NCBI RefSeq assembly: GCF_007994075.1
Contig: NZ_VIWU01000001.1
Coordinates: 7,750,001-7,814,000, forward strand
Direction of reading: 5' to 3'
DNA from: Pseudonocardia hierapolitana
GTDB lineage: Bacteria > Actinomycetota > Actinomycetes > Mycobacteriales > Pseudonocardiaceae
Length of the DNA stretch: 64,000 nt
The position numbers were made by a program, and so were the translations under genes. Below, one piece after another: positions 44,062-52,721 of the stretch. Within the stretch, counting starts at the first letter, position 1. Each line of letters begins with the position of its first letter. The notes below the pieces were generated by a model, which saw only the letters and a list, made by a program, of their open reading frames with translations, was not told the origin of the DNA and did not search any database.

Positions 44062-44167
44062 GGCGTGTTCCTCCTGGAGCGGAGGCATCAGTGTAGGTCG
44101 GCACCGGTGCGGGTTCCCGCGGGAGTCACTCCGGTCACGATGGGGAGCGATCCGGCCGCGCGGGATT

Positions 44168-44173
44168 TAGGTT
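44168..44173 (+). promoter_or_regulatory. Putative -10 box of coaA
   Basis: TAGGTT ends 8 nt before the coaA ATG, and no Shine-Dalgarno site is visible. This is consistent with a leaderless coaA transcript. Confidence 0.4.
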
Positions 44174-44181
44174 GACCGGTC

Positions 44182-45189
44182 ATGAGCGGCATTCGCACCG
44201 GTGCGTTGCCTGAGACGTGGGCCCCACCAGAAGTGGCGGGGGAGGAGACGTCGCAGGACTCCTCGCCGTTCGTCGACTTCGACCGGGAGTCGTGGGCCCG
44301 GCTCGGCGCGAACACGCCGCTCCCGCTCACCGCGGAGGAGCTCGACCAGGTCCGCAGCCTGGGCGACGAGGTCGACCTCGACGAGGTGCGGGAGGTGTAC
44401 CTCCCGCTGTCACGGCTGCTGACGCTGCACGTGCAGGAGGGCGGGCGGCTCTACCGCGCCTACCGGACGTTCCTCGGCGCCACCACCGCGCGTACCCCGT
44501 TCGTGATCGGGATCGGTGGATCGGTGTCGGTGGGCAAGTCGACCACGGCGCGGCTCATGCGCCTGCTGCTCGCGCGCTGGCCGCAGCACCCGCGGGTGGC
44601 GCTCGTCACCACCGACGGGTTCCTGCACCCGAACGCGGAGCTGGAACGGCGCGGCCTGATGACGCGCAAGGGCTTCCCGGAGTCCTACGACCGGCGCGCG
44701 CTCCTGCAGTTCGTCACCGACGTGAAGGCGGGACGGGCCGAGGTGTCGGCGCCGGTGTACTCGCACCTGACCTACGACATCGTCCCCGGGGCGCGCTCCA
44801 CCGTGCACCGCCCGGACATCCTGCTGCTGGAGGGCCTCAACGTGCTCCAGCCGGCCCAGCCGTCCCGTGAGGGGGGACCGGCGCTCGCGGTGAGCGACTT
44901 CATCGACTTCTCGGTGTACGTGGACGCCGCCACCGAGGACATCCGCCGCTGGTACGTGGAGCGCTTCCTGCGGCTGCGCGAGACCGCGTTCCGCAACCCC
45001 GAGTCGTACTTCCGCCGGTACGCCGCGCTCGACGAGGCGGGCGCGGTGGCCCGTGCGGAGAGCATCTGGGCGGAGATCAACGGGCCGAACCTGGAGCGGA
45101 ACATCCTGCCCACCCGCGGGCGGGCGACCCTCGTGCTGCGCAAGGGCCCGAAGCACGACGTGACCGGGATCCGGTTGCGGAAAGTGTGA
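44182..45189 (+). CDS. coaA: Pantothenate kinase, type I
   Basis: 335 aa, slightly longer than the usual 310-320 because of a 25-residue acidic head. P-loop [15 protein letters not shown] at about 110. Other signatures are [32 protein letters not shown] and [10 protein letters not shown]. It phosphorylates pantothenate, the first step of coenzyme A synthesis. The stop overlaps a GTG that could be an alternative start of the MarR gene. Confidence 0.95.
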   Translation: MSGIRTGALPETWAPPEVAGEETSQDSSPFVDFDRESWARLGANTPLPLTAEELDQVRSLGDEVDLDEVREVYLPLSRLLTLHVQEGGRLYRAYRTFLGATTARTPFVIGIGGSVSVGKSTTARLMRLLLARWPQHPRVALVTTDGFLHPNAELERRGLMTRKGFPESYDRRALLQFVTDVKAGRAEVSAPVYSHLTYDIVPGARSTVHRPDILLLEGLNVLQPAQPSREGGPALAVSDFIDFSVYVDAATEDIRRWYVERFLRLRETAFRNPESYFRRYAALDEAGAVARAESIWAEINGPNLERNILPTRGRATLVLRKGPKHDVTGIRLRKV

Positions 45190-45239
45190 ACGGGCAAGGT
45201 CTGAGCACACGCTGTGAAGGCACCTGGCACCATGTTCCG

Positions 45240-45716
45240 ATGACGACCGGGTCCGTGGAGACCGAGGACATCACGGCTGGAGACGTGGCACCCGAGGAGC
45301 TGACCGAGCTCGCCGCGCGGCTGCGGCTCGTCGTGGGCCGGCTGCACCGTCGCATTCGCATCGACGGCCGGGAGTCGATCCCGCCGTTGCAGCTGTCCGC
45401 GCTGGTCACGGTGGAGCAACACGGGCCGCTGCGGCTCTCCGAGCTGGCCCGCCGGGAGGCCGTGACCGCGCCGACGATGAGCCGCGTGCTCGCCGCGCTC
45501 GACGACCAGGGCCTGGTGATCCGCACCCCCGACCCGCACGACGCGCGTGGGGTGCAGATCGTGCTCTCGGACGAGGGGGCGGCCCGGCTGGCCGAGGTCC
45601 GCAGCCACCGGACGGCGCTGGTCGCGCGGCGGGTCGCCCGCCTCGACGGCGAGGAGCGGCAGCGGATCGTGGCCGCCCTCCCCGCCCTCGAGGCGCTCCT
45701 GGTCGACGACGAGTGA
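45240..45716 (+). CDS. MarR-family transcriptional regulator
   Basis: 158 aa from ATG 45240; an in-frame GTG at 45186 overlapping the coaA stop is possible but would add 18 atypical residues. The winged helix reads PLRLSELARREAVTAPTMSRVLAALDDQGLVIRTPDPHDAR, and the wing residues DARGVQIVLSDEG are standard. It is a dimeric regulator of the drug/phenolic-responsive type; the target is unknown. It is convergent with the DUF427 gene after 15 bp. Confidence 0.87.
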   Translation: MTTGSVETEDITAGDVAPEELTELAARLRLVVGRLHRRIRIDGRESIPPLQLSALVTVEQHGPLRLSELARREAVTAPTMSRVLAALDDQGLVIRTPDPHDARGVQIVLSDEGAARLAEVRSHRTALVARRVARLDGEERQRIVAALPALEALLVDDE

Positions 45717-45731
45717 CCGCCGAGTGACCTT

Positions 45732-46529
45732 CTACGCGGGTTCGCCGTCCACGAGGACGGTCAACCCGTCGTGCAGGAAGCTCAGCTGCCCGGCGATCCG
45801 GGCGGACTCCGGCAGCGGGTCCGCGTAGGACCAGACCGCGTCGGTGAGCTCACCGCCGTCGGGCAGCCGCACGGACCAGTAGCCCGCCTCGCCCTTGTAG
45901 GGGCAGCGCGTGCGGGTGGCCGTGGGTTCCAGCGGCACGCGCACGTCGTCGGGCGAGAGGTACCAGCGGGCCGGGAGGCCGGTCTCGTTCAGCACGAGCG
46001 GGTGGTGCGACTCGGCGACGAGGGTGTCCCCGGCGAGCACCTGGACGTGCCGGCTGGTGGGCCGCACGTCGACGCGGGTGTACGGGTCGGTGAGGTGCGC
46101 GAACACCTCCTCGTCCTCGTCGAACCACGCGTCGGCGGCCTCCCAGTACAGCGACGCGTAGCCGGCGAGCCACTTCGCGTCCGGCAGCGGGTCCGGGTAG
46201 GCCCAGAGCGCGTTCTCGGCGACCCGGTCGCCCACGCGCAGGGTGCGGTAGGTGGCGTCGCCCTTGAACGGGCAGTGCGTGGTGTGGTCGCTCGGGACGA
46301 ACAGCGCCTGGTCGATGTCCTCCTCGGGCACGTACAGCCGTGGCAGGAGGTTCGTCTCGTGGACGAGCACGCCGCGGCGGGTGTCGAGCACCGTGCGGCC
46401 GGCGAACTCGGCGCGGACTCGACGCGGGAACGGGTGCATCAGCAGCTTGTGGGCCGGCCCGTCGATCCGGTAGTTGACGGTGGCGGGCGCGGCCGCGGAC
46501 AGCGGACCGTCGGCACGGGTGAGAGCCAT
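45732..46529 (-). CDS. DUF427 double-domain protein
   Basis: 265 aa from ATG 46529, with GGGAG 4 nt upstream. Two DUF427 repeats are visible. Each has a pattern like VLVHETNLLPRLYVPEEDI...TTHCPFKGDATYRTLRVGD (first) and LNETGLPARWYLSPDDV...RTRCPYKGEAGYWSVRLPDG (second). The C-P-[FY]-K-G motif is intact in both. DUF427 is a small beta-domain of unknown function, sometimes next to regulators or cyclases. Duplication inside one chain is common in actinobacteria. Confidence 0.88.
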   Translation of the reverse strand: MALTRADGPLSAAAPATVNYRIDGPAHKLLMHPFPRRVRAEFAGRTVLDTRRGVLVHETNLLPRLYVPEEDIDQALFVPSDHTTHCPFKGDATYRTLRVGDRVAENALWAYPDPLPDAKWLAGYASLYWEAADAWFDEDEEVFAHLTDPYTRVDVRPTSRHVQVLAGDTLVAESHHPLVLNETGLPARWYLSPDDVRVPLEPTATRTRCPYKGEAGYWSVRLPDGGELTDAVWSYADPLPESARIAGQLSFLHDGLTVLVDGEPA

Positions 46530-46580
46530 GCCACTCCCAACGCCACCCGCCGCGGTGCATTCCGGCGGATCACGCCGTGA

Positions 46581-46616
46581 TTCAGGCGGTGTTTCAGGCG
46601 GTGTTTCAGGCGATGT
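46581..46616. repeat. Three tandem 12-bp repeats at the SIMPL gene stop
   Basis: TTCAGGCGGTGT occurs at 46581-46592 and 46593-46604, then TTCAGGCGATGT at 46605-46616. On the minus strand each unit holds an in-frame TGA, so the SIMPL gene is followed by further in-frame stops every 12 bp. Simple slippage duplication is the likeliest origin. Confidence 0.85.
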
Positions 46617-47310
46617 CGTGCACGACCTCCACCGTGACCGCCAGCTCCTGCGTGCCCGGCTGGATCGGCACCGCTGCCTGGGCGCGGGCGGCATCGGCCG
46701 TGTAGGGCATCGGCGGCTGCTCGCCCGCCAGCTCGACGATCGACCGGACCGGGCCCAGCCCGACGCCCGCGGCGTCGGCGAGCTGCCGCGCCTGCGCGAG
46801 CGCGCGGCGCACCGCGTCGGCCCGCGCCTCGGCCCGCGCGGCGCTCTCGTCGGCGATGGAGAACTGGATCGTCTGCACGCGGGTCGCGTCGCCCGCGGCC
46901 GCGGCGGCCTGGTCGATCAGGGCTCCGGCGGCGGCGATGTCGTGCAGGGTCGCCGTGACCTGGTTGCTCACCTGGTAACCGGTGATCCGGCCGGTCTCCG
47001 GTGCGGTGGTCGGGTACACGGTGAGCTGGCTGGTGCGGATGTCGGCCGGTGCCACCCCGGCGCCCTGCAGCACGCCGATCACGGCGCCCGCGCGTTCGGA
47101 GTTGGCGGTGAGCGCCGCCGTGGCGCTGCGGTCACGGGTCTCCACCCCGAGCACGACGGTGGCCGTGTCCGGCGCGGCCACGACCGTGCCGGTGGCGCGG
47201 GCGGTGATCGCGGGCGGTGGGGCCGATCCGGGCGAGGCGGCCGCAGGCGAGGAGCAGCCGGCGAGAACGAGGGTCGCGAGGGCGAGCAGCGGGAGCGTGG
47301 CGCGGTGCAT
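46606..47310 (-). CDS. SIMPL-domain (DUF541) lipoprotein
   Basis: 234 aa from ATG 47310, with CCTGGAGGC directly upstream. Signal peptide ending in lipobox LVLAGC. The SIMPL domain is clear: ITARATGTVVAAPDTATVVLGVETRD, DIRTSQLTVYPTT, ITGYQVSNQVTATLHDI, ARADAVRRALAQARQLADAAG. It is a secreted, lipid-anchored protein, and DUF541 proteins form oligomers at the cell surface with unclear roles in stress. It is divergent from the lactate-monooxygenase-type gene. Confidence 0.9.
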   Translation of the reverse strand: MHRATLPLLALATLVLAGCSSPAAASPGSAPPPAITARATGTVVAAPDTATVVLGVETRDRSATAALTANSERAGAVIGVLQGAGVAPADIRTSQLTVYPTTAPETGRITGYQVSNQVTATLHDIAAAGALIDQAAAAAGDATRVQTIQFSIADESAARAEARADAVRRALAQARQLADAAGVGLGPVRSIVELAGEQPPMPYTADAARAQAAVPIQPGTQELAVTVEVVHDIA

Positions 47311-47353
47311 GCCTCCAGGACGGGACAACTGCGGGATCGGTTGCACGAGCCAC

Positions 47354-47359
47354 TAGGTT
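47354..47359 (+). promoter_or_regulatory. Putative -10 box of the lactate-monooxygenase-type gene
   Basis: TAGGTT ends 7 nt before the ATG at 47367, with no ribosome site between. A leaderless transcript is likely. Confidence 0.4.
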
Positions 47360-47366
47360 CGCCGGA

Positions 47367-48542
47367 ATGGGTGTTCCGTTCGCCGCCTACGGCGCCGAGA
47401 TCTACCTGCAGGGGCTCGCCGACCAGCGCCCCGCGCTGCCGACCGACCCGTCCCGGCTGGAGGCGGCCGCACGATCCGTGCTCGACGACGGCCCGTTCGG
47501 TTACGTCGCGGGTGGCGCAGGCGGGGGCGCCACGATGCGCGCCAACCGCGACGCGTTCGACCGTTACGCGATGGTGCCGCGGATGCTGCGCGACACCACG
47601 GAGCGCGACTGGTCCACCACCGTCCTCGGCACGGCGATGCCGGCGCCGCTGCTGGTCGCCCCGATCGGGGTGATGTCGATCGTGCACCCCGACGGGGAGC
47701 TCGCGGTGGCGAGGGCGGCGGCCGAGCTGGGTGTGCCGATGGTGCTGTCGACGGCGTCGTCGCACACGATCGAGGAGGTCGCCGCCGCCTCGGGCGATGC
47801 TCCGCGCTGGTACCAGCTCTACTGGCCCACCGAGGACGAGGTGACCGTGAGCATCCTCGAACGGGCACGGGCCGCGGGTCACCGCGTGCTGGTCGTCACC
47901 CTGGACACGTGGACGCTGGGCTGGCGTCCCCACGACCTGGACCTGTCGTACCTGCCGTTCCTGCGCGGCGTCGGCACCGCGATCCCGTTCTCCGATCCGG
48001 CGTTCCGGGCCGGTCTCGCCGCCCCGCCGGAGAACGACCTCATGGCGGCCGTCCAGCGGTGGGTGCCGATGTTCACCGGCACCGCGGTGCGCTGGGACCG
48101 GCTCGACCTGCTGCGCGAGCACTGGGACGGGCCCATCGTGCTCAAGGGCGTGCAGCACGTCGACGACGCCCTGCACGCTCTCGACGTCGGGATGGACGGG
48201 ATCGTCGTGTCCAATCACGGCGGGCGCCAGGTCGACCGGGCGATCGGGTCGCTCGACGCGTTGCCGGGCATCGTGGGCGCCGTTGACGGACGGGCAGCGG
48301 TCCTGTTCGACTCGGGGATCCGCAGCGGCGCCGACGCCGGCGTCGCGCTCGCGCTCGGCGCCGACGCGGTGCTGCTCGGCCGCCCGTTCGTGTACGGACT
48401 CGCCCTGGGCGGCCAGGACGGGGTGCGGCACGTCCTGCGCTCGGTGCTCGCCGAGCTCGACCTCACCCTCGCGCTGTCCGGGTTCGCCGACCTCGCGCAG
48501 CTGCGTGGCGCGAAGGACGCGGTGATGAGAAGGACGCAGTGA
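47367..48542 (+). CDS. FMN-dependent alpha-hydroxy-acid oxidase / lactate 2-monooxygenase-like
   Basis: 391 aa. TIM-barrel flavoprotein: FGYVAGGAGGGATMRANRDAF, PAPLLVAPIGVMSIVHPDGE, QLYWPTEDEV and the active-site segment GIVVSNHGGRQVDRAIGSLDALP (His base, Arg). The FMN-phosphate end is FDSGIRSGADAGVALALGADAVLLGRPFVYGLALGG. It oxidises L-lactate or a similar 2-hydroxy acid; monooxygenase versus oxidase cannot be decided by eye. The 3' end has a 15-bp unit duplicated 17 bp apart, so the last codons may be a recent extension. Confidence 0.88.
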   Translation: MGVPFAAYGAEIYLQGLADQRPALPTDPSRLEAAARSVLDDGPFGYVAGGAGGGATMRANRDAFDRYAMVPRMLRDTTERDWSTTVLGTAMPAPLLVAPIGVMSIVHPDGELAVARAAAELGVPMVLSTASSHTIEEVAAASGDAPRWYQLYWPTEDEVTVSILERARAAGHRVLVVTLDTWTLGWRPHDLDLSYLPFLRGVGTAIPFSDPAFRAGLAAPPENDLMAAVQRWVPMFTGTAVRWDRLDLLREHWDGPIVLKGVQHVDDALHALDVGMDGIVVSNHGGRQVDRAIGSLDALPGIVGAVDGRAAVLFDSGIRSGADAGVALALGADAVLLGRPFVYGLALGGQDGVRHVLRSVLAELDLTLALSGFADLAQLRGAKDAVMRRTQ

Positions 48543-48553
48543 TGAGAAGGACG
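48522..48553. repeat. 15-bp unit duplicated at the monooxygenase gene end
   Basis: GTGATGAGAAGGACG occurs at 48522-48536 and 48539-48553, across the stop codon. A second ATGAGAAGG frame follows the stop (48542-48598, 18 codons), but it has no other sign of being a gene. Confidence 0.85.
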
Positions 48554-48671
48554 GGTGTCGACAATCGGGTGAAGAACCTCGCCTACACCGGCGCGTGACC
48601 CGGTGATGCCATAGTGGGTGCCGGGATCCCCCGGCTGCCCGCCGTGGGGCCGAGGGAAGGGGAGCACGGGC

Positions 48672-50525
48672 GTGGATGCGCTCACCGCGCTCGTCGCCGG
48701 CCTGGTGGCGAGCCTGCGCACGGCGCTGGCCGCCGACGTCTGCCCGGGCGGTTGGCCGTGGGCGGTCACCGTGCTGGGCATCGGGGTCGGGCTGCTGCCC
48801 ACTGCGGCCGCCGTGCTGGTGGCGGTGCTGCGCAAGCGGATCGGGTCCCGTTACGGGGCGGGCGAGTCGGTGCTCATCGTCCTCGCCGGGCTGGTCGGCG
48901 CCGGGCTGCTGCCGCTCGCCATGTTCACGGCCACCGGGCGCGTGTTCCGCGCCGTGGCGGCCGGGCGCGACGTCGACGGCCTCACATCGGCCCAGGTCGC
49001 AGACCTCGGCAGCACCGTGTGCGTCATGCCGCAGTCGACCTACCTCGGCGGCTACCCGGTCACGTCCGCGTTCAACCCGGCCGATCCGGTGCGGTTCGGC
49101 CTCGCCGTCGTGCTGCTCGTCGGGTTCCCGCTGGTGGCAGCGGTCTGCGTGGCGGGGCAGGCCCGGTTGGCGCTGCGGCGCGGGCCCAGCTGGCCTGCGA
49201 AGTTCTTCTGGGTGCCGCTGCTGGCGCTCACGCTGTTCACGGGGCAGACGCCGGCCGGGTCCACGGGCCACCTCTGGATCGGGGTCGCGATCGGCGCCTT
49301 CCTGGGCATCGCCGTCGTGCTCACGGTCGGTGCCCCGCCGCGCGAGGTGGTGCGCCGGTCGCTGGCGGCGCCCGCGCCCGCGCCGCGTCGCCCGCCGCAA
49401 ATGGAGTCGCTGCGCCCGCCGGCGCCGGCGCGCCGGCCCGTCACGCCGGCCGGCTCGCCTCGTCCGTCCCCGGCGCCTTCGTTCCCGGCTCTTTCGTCAG
49501 TGGCCGACCGGCTGGCGCAGCGCTTCGCGGCGAGGCAGCCCGAGCCGCCGGTGGTGCCGGCGCCCCGTACCCCGGTGGCGCAGCAGCCGCCGCGCCCCCT
49601 GCAGCCGCTGCAGCCGCCGTCACAGGGCCCGCGCCCCACGCTGGTGGCCCCGGCGCCACCGTTCGGCGCGGGTGCGCCCCGGTTCCGGCTGATCCGCAGG
49701 CTCGGCGCCGGCGGGTTCGGCCGGGTGTGGCTCGCCCACGACGCCCGGCTCGGGCAGCCGGTGGCGCTCAAGGCCGCGCACGCGCCCGACTCGGAGACCG
49801 AGGAGCGGATCCGGCGCGAGGCGCGCGCCCTGGTGGCAGTCCGCCACCCGCACTGCGTGCGGATCCACGACCTGTTGCCGGCCACTGCCGACCCCGGCCT
49901 GCACGAGCTCGAGGGCCTCGTCATCGTGATGGAGTACGTCGAGGGCTCCCCGCTCGGCGACCTGGTCCGCTCCCGCGGCCCGCTCGACGACGTCAGCGCG
50001 GCCCGGGTGTGGATCGGTCTCGCCGGTGCGCTCGACGCGGCACACTCCCGCGGCGTCCTGCACCGCGACGTGAAGCCGGGCAACGTCGTCGTCGACCAGG
50101 CGGGGCTGGCGCACCTGATCGACTTCGGGATCGCCCGCAAGACCGGCGACTCGACGATGACGATGGCCGGCTTCGTGCTCGGCACGCCCGACTTCCTCGC
50201 CCCCGAGGTGGCATGCGGGGAGCGCGCCACCCCGGCTTCGGATTCGTGGCAGCTCGCCGCCACGGTCTCCTACGCCCTCACCGGGCACCCGCCCCGCGGT
50301 GTGCACGCCGATGCGGTGTCGGGGCTGCGGGCCGCGGCCGCCGGTGCCCCGCTCTCGCACCTGCCGTCGCGTTCCGCGCACCTCGCGTTGCTGCGTGCGG
50401 CGTTGGACAGCAACCCGCGACGGCGGCCGCCGCTGCGCGCGGTGCAGAGCGCGCTCGACGAGTGGCTGCGCCGGGCCGGGAAGCGGCCGGACGGCCCGGT
50501 CGGCGCCGGCGTCCCGGCCCGGTGA
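48672..50525 (+). CDS. Membrane Ser/Thr protein kinase with N-terminal membrane domain
   Basis: 617 aa, GTG start. Residues ~20-225 hold about five membrane helices (WAVTVLGIGVGLLPTAAAVLVAVL, LIVLAGLVGAGLLPLAMF, FGLAVVLLVGFPLVAAVCVAG). A Pro-rich linker covers ~230-335. The kinase domain from ~337 is complete: LGAGGFGRVWLAHD, VALKAAH, catalytic HRDVKPGNVV (~463), IDFGIARK (~484), activation loop STMTMAGFVLGTPDF, LAPE. Usual Pkn proteins have kinase first and sensor outside; here the order is reversed. It is coupled to the membrane acyltransferase-like gene by GTGA. Confidence 0.9.
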   Translation: MDALTALVAGLVASLRTALAADVCPGGWPWAVTVLGIGVGLLPTAAAVLVAVLRKRIGSRYGAGESVLIVLAGLVGAGLLPLAMFTATGRVFRAVAAGRDVDGLTSAQVADLGSTVCVMPQSTYLGGYPVTSAFNPADPVRFGLAVVLLVGFPLVAAVCVAGQARLALRRGPSWPAKFFWVPLLALTLFTGQTPAGSTGHLWIGVAIGAFLGIAVVLTVGAPPREVVRRSLAAPAPAPRRPPQMESLRPPAPARRPVTPAGSPRPSPAPSFPALSSVADRLAQRFAARQPEPPVVPAPRTPVAQQPPRPLQPLQPPSQGPRPTLVAPAPPFGAGAPRFRLIRRLGAGGFGRVWLAHDARLGQPVALKAAHAPDSETEERIRREARALVAVRHPHCVRIHDLLPATADPGLHELEGLVIVMEYVEGSPLGDLVRSRGPLDDVSAARVWIGLAGALDAAHSRGVLHRDVKPGNVVVDQAGLAHLIDFGIARKTGDSTMTMAGFVLGTPDFLAPEVACGERATPASDSWQLAATVSYALTGHPPRGVHADAVSGLRAAAAGAPLSHLPSRSAHLALLRAALDSNPRRRPPLRAVQSALDEWLRRAGKRPDGPVGAGVPAR

Positions 50526-51718
50526 CGCGGGCCCTGCCCGCAGAGGCCGGGCCGGAGGTACCCACCTCCGGCCGGGGCCGCATCCTCGGCGTCGACGCGG
50601 CGCGTGCCGTGGCGCTCGTCGGGATGTTCGCCACGCACATCTTCCCGCTCCGGGAGGGCCGCGAGCCGACGCTCACCGGCCTGATCGCGTCCGGGCGGGC
50701 ATCGGCGCTGTTCGCCGTGCTGGCGGGGGTGGGGGTGGCCCTCGCGACCGGCGGCACGCGGCGGCCGGCCGGGGCCCGCGAACACCTCGGGGCAGGCTCC
50801 GCGCTCGTCGTGCGCGGCATCCTGGTCGGCGCGCTCGGCCTCACGCTGGTGGCGCTCGAGGCCCCGGTCGCGATCATCCTGACGTACTACGGCCTGCTGT
50901 TCGTGGTGGCGGCCCTCCTGCTGCGGGCGCCCCGCGGCGTGCTCGCGGCCGGTGCGGTGCTCGCATGCGTCCTCACGCCGGTGGCGAGCCAGCTGTTGCG
51001 GGCGGGGCTCCCCGACGGGCCCGGCCGCCAGATCGGGTGGCCTGCGCTCGCCGCGCCCGGCGACGCCGTGGTCACGCTCGCGCTCACCGGCTACTACCCG
51101 GTGCTGACCTGGACGACGTACCTGCTCGCCGGGATGGCGGTCGGCCGGCTCGACCTGCGCCGCCCCCAGGTCGCGGCGGGCCTGCTCACCGGCGGCGTGG
51201 CACTCGCGGTGGCCGCGCACACGGCGTCGGCGCTGCTGCTCGGCCCCGGCGACGGGGTGTGGGTGCTCGGTGCCGCGGCGTCGGCGCGCCGCTACGGCAC
51301 CACCCCGACCGGGAACTGGTGGTGGCTCGCCGTGGACACCCCGCATTCCGGCAGCCCGCTCGACCTGGCCGCCACCATCGGGTCCGCCCTGGCCGTGCTC
51401 GGCGCGATGCTGCTGCTGTCCCGGTGGTCGCGCCGGGTCGTGCGGGTTCCCGCCGCGCTCGGCTCGGCACCGCTCACGCTCTACACGCTCCACGTCGCGG
51501 CGCTCGCCGGTTACGCCGGGAGCGGTTCGGACGACGCGATCCTGTGGCTCGGCCACGTCGTGGTCGCCACGCTGATCGGCCTGGGCCTGCAGCTGGCCGG
51601 CGTCCGCGGCCCGCTGGAGGCAGTGGTCTCGGCCGCGGGTCGGGCAGTGCGCCGCGGCGTGACCGGCGTCACAGTGAAGCCTGTCGATTCGCAGCCGCCT
51701 CGCCCGCCGGGCAGGTGA
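50522..51718 (+). CDS. Membrane acyltransferase-like protein (heparan N-acetyltransferase/DUF418 type)
   Basis: 398 aa, GTG overlapping the kinase stop. The N-terminal motif RILGVDAARAVALVGMFATHIFPL is the signature of the DUF1624/DUF418 acetyltransferase-like group; about ten helices follow (ALFAVLAGVGVALATGG, PVLTWTTYLLAGMAVGRLDL, APLTLYTLHVAALAGYAG). Members may acetylate cell-envelope sugars across the membrane. Coupling to a membrane kinase suggests phosphorylation-controlled envelope modification (inference). Confidence 0.82.
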   Translation: MTRALPAEAGPEVPTSGRGRILGVDAARAVALVGMFATHIFPLREGREPTLTGLIASGRASALFAVLAGVGVALATGGTRRPAGAREHLGAGSALVVRGILVGALGLTLVALEAPVAIILTYYGLLFVVAALLLRAPRGVLAAGAVLACVLTPVASQLLRAGLPDGPGRQIGWPALAAPGDAVVTLALTGYYPVLTWTTYLLAGMAVGRLDLRRPQVAAGLLTGGVALAVAAHTASALLLGPGDGVWVLGAAASARRYGTTPTGNWWWLAVDTPHSGSPLDLAATIGSALAVLGAMLLLSRWSRRVVRVPAALGSAPLTLYTLHVAALAGYAGSGSDDAILWLGHVVVATLIGLGLQLAGVRGPLEAVVSAAGRAVRRGVTGVTVKPVDSQPPRPPGR

Positions 51719-51759
51719 CGGGCACCGGCACGCGGCGCCCCGATCCGAGAGGAGAGCGC

Positions 51760-52386
51760 ATGCGCACCCTGATGGTCACGGCGTTCGTGTCGCTGGACGG
51801 CGTCGTGCAGGCTCCCGGCGGTCCCGACGAGGACCGCGACGGCGGGTTCACCCACGGCGGCTGGGCGGCGCCGTACATCGACGACGAGGTCATCGCGCGG
51901 GCGACGGGCTTCGCCGCCCGCGCCGACGCGCTCCTGCTCGGCCGCCGGACGTACGAGGAGTTCGCCGCCACCTGGCCGCTCGCGCCGGCCGACGATCCGA
52001 TCGGCTCCCGGTGGGCCGCCGTGCGCAAGTACGTCGCCTCCCGGACCCTCACGTCGGTGAGCTGGCAGAACTCCACCCTGCTCGACGGTGAGGTCCCGAA
52101 CGCGGTGGCGGAGCTCAAGAAGTCCGAGGGCGGCGAGATCCAGGTCCACGGCAGCGGGCAGCTCGTGCAGACGCTGCTCGCCCACGATCTCGTCGACGAG
52201 CTGCACCTCGTGGTGATCCCGGTGCTCGTCGGGTCGGGCAAGCGGCTGTTCGGCAGCGGCACCCTTCCCGGTCGCTTCGACCTGGTCGCGGCCGCGACGA
52301 CCCGATCGGGGATCGTCGTCGGCCGGTACGCGCGAGCGGGCGGGCTCACCTACGGTGCGGTTGGCCCCGAGACAGGGAACTGGTGA
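51760..52386 (+). CDS. Dihydrofolate reductase-fold protein (RibD C-terminal-like)
   Basis: 208 aa, ATG with GAGAGGAGAG. MVTAFVSLDGVVQAPGG at the start, LLLGRRTYEEFAATWP, QVHGSGQLVQTLL, DELHLVVIPVLVGSGKRLF. This DHFR-like family reduces riboflavin precursors or unknown substrates with NADPH. It overlaps the YCII gene (GTGA), which overlaps the sigma gene, so it belongs to the ECF42 operon. Confidence 0.88.
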   Translation: MRTLMVTAFVSLDGVVQAPGGPDEDRDGGFTHGGWAAPYIDDEVIARATGFAARADALLLGRRTYEEFAATWPLAPADDPIGSRWAAVRKYVASRTLTSVSWQNSTLLDGEVPNAVAELKKSEGGEIQVHGSGQLVQTLLAHDLVDELHLVVIPVLVGSGKRLFGSGTLPGRFDLVAAATTRSGIVVGRYARAGGLTYGAVGPETGNW

Positions 52387-52721
52387 GGACGATGCCCCAG
52401 TACGCGGTGCTCATCTACGAGAAGGAGCTGCCCGGCGGGGTGGCCGACATGCCGCCGGAGGTCATGGAGGCGAACATCAGCGCGGGGGACAAGATCGCCG
52501 CGATGGGCGTGCGCGTCGTCCACGAGCAGGGTCTGCAGCCAGCGGCGACCGCGCGGACGATCCGCAAGGACGGCCTGGTCACCGACGGCCCGTTCCTGGA
52601 GACGAAGGAGGTGCTCGCCGGCTTCTTCGTGGTGGAGGCCCCTGATCTCGACACGGCGCTCGCCGTCGGCAAGCTCCTCCCGATCATGGACGGGGCGGTT
52701 GAGGTGCGGCCCCTCCTGTGA
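52383..52721 (+). CDS. YCII/DGPF-domain protein
   Basis: 112 aa from GTG 52383; ATG 52392 is possible. QYAVLIYEKE at the start; the family signature DGLVTDGPFLETKEVLAGFFVVEAPDLDTAL is complete. DGPF proteins are the standard genomic partners of ECF42 sigma factors and may act as sensors or effectors. Here it sits directly between a RibD-like gene and the sigma gene, with overlaps on both sides. Confidence 0.92.
   Translation: MRTMPQYAVLIYEKELPGGVADMPPEVMEANISAGDKIAAMGVRVVHEQGLQPAATARTIRKDGLVTDGPFLETKEVLAGFFVVEAPDLDTALAVGKLLPIMDGAVEVRPLL

Noticed and set aside
43884-44181. M-box (Mg riboswitch) upstream of the CNNM operon
   Set aside because: A few words (CTCC...ACACGCC...GCCC) resemble it, but I could not form the three parallel helices; kept only as a structured leader needing a covariance-model test.
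48542-48598. 18-codon ORF after the lactate-monooxygenase-type gene
   Set aside because: It arises from the 15-bp duplication and has no ribosome site of its own or family match.
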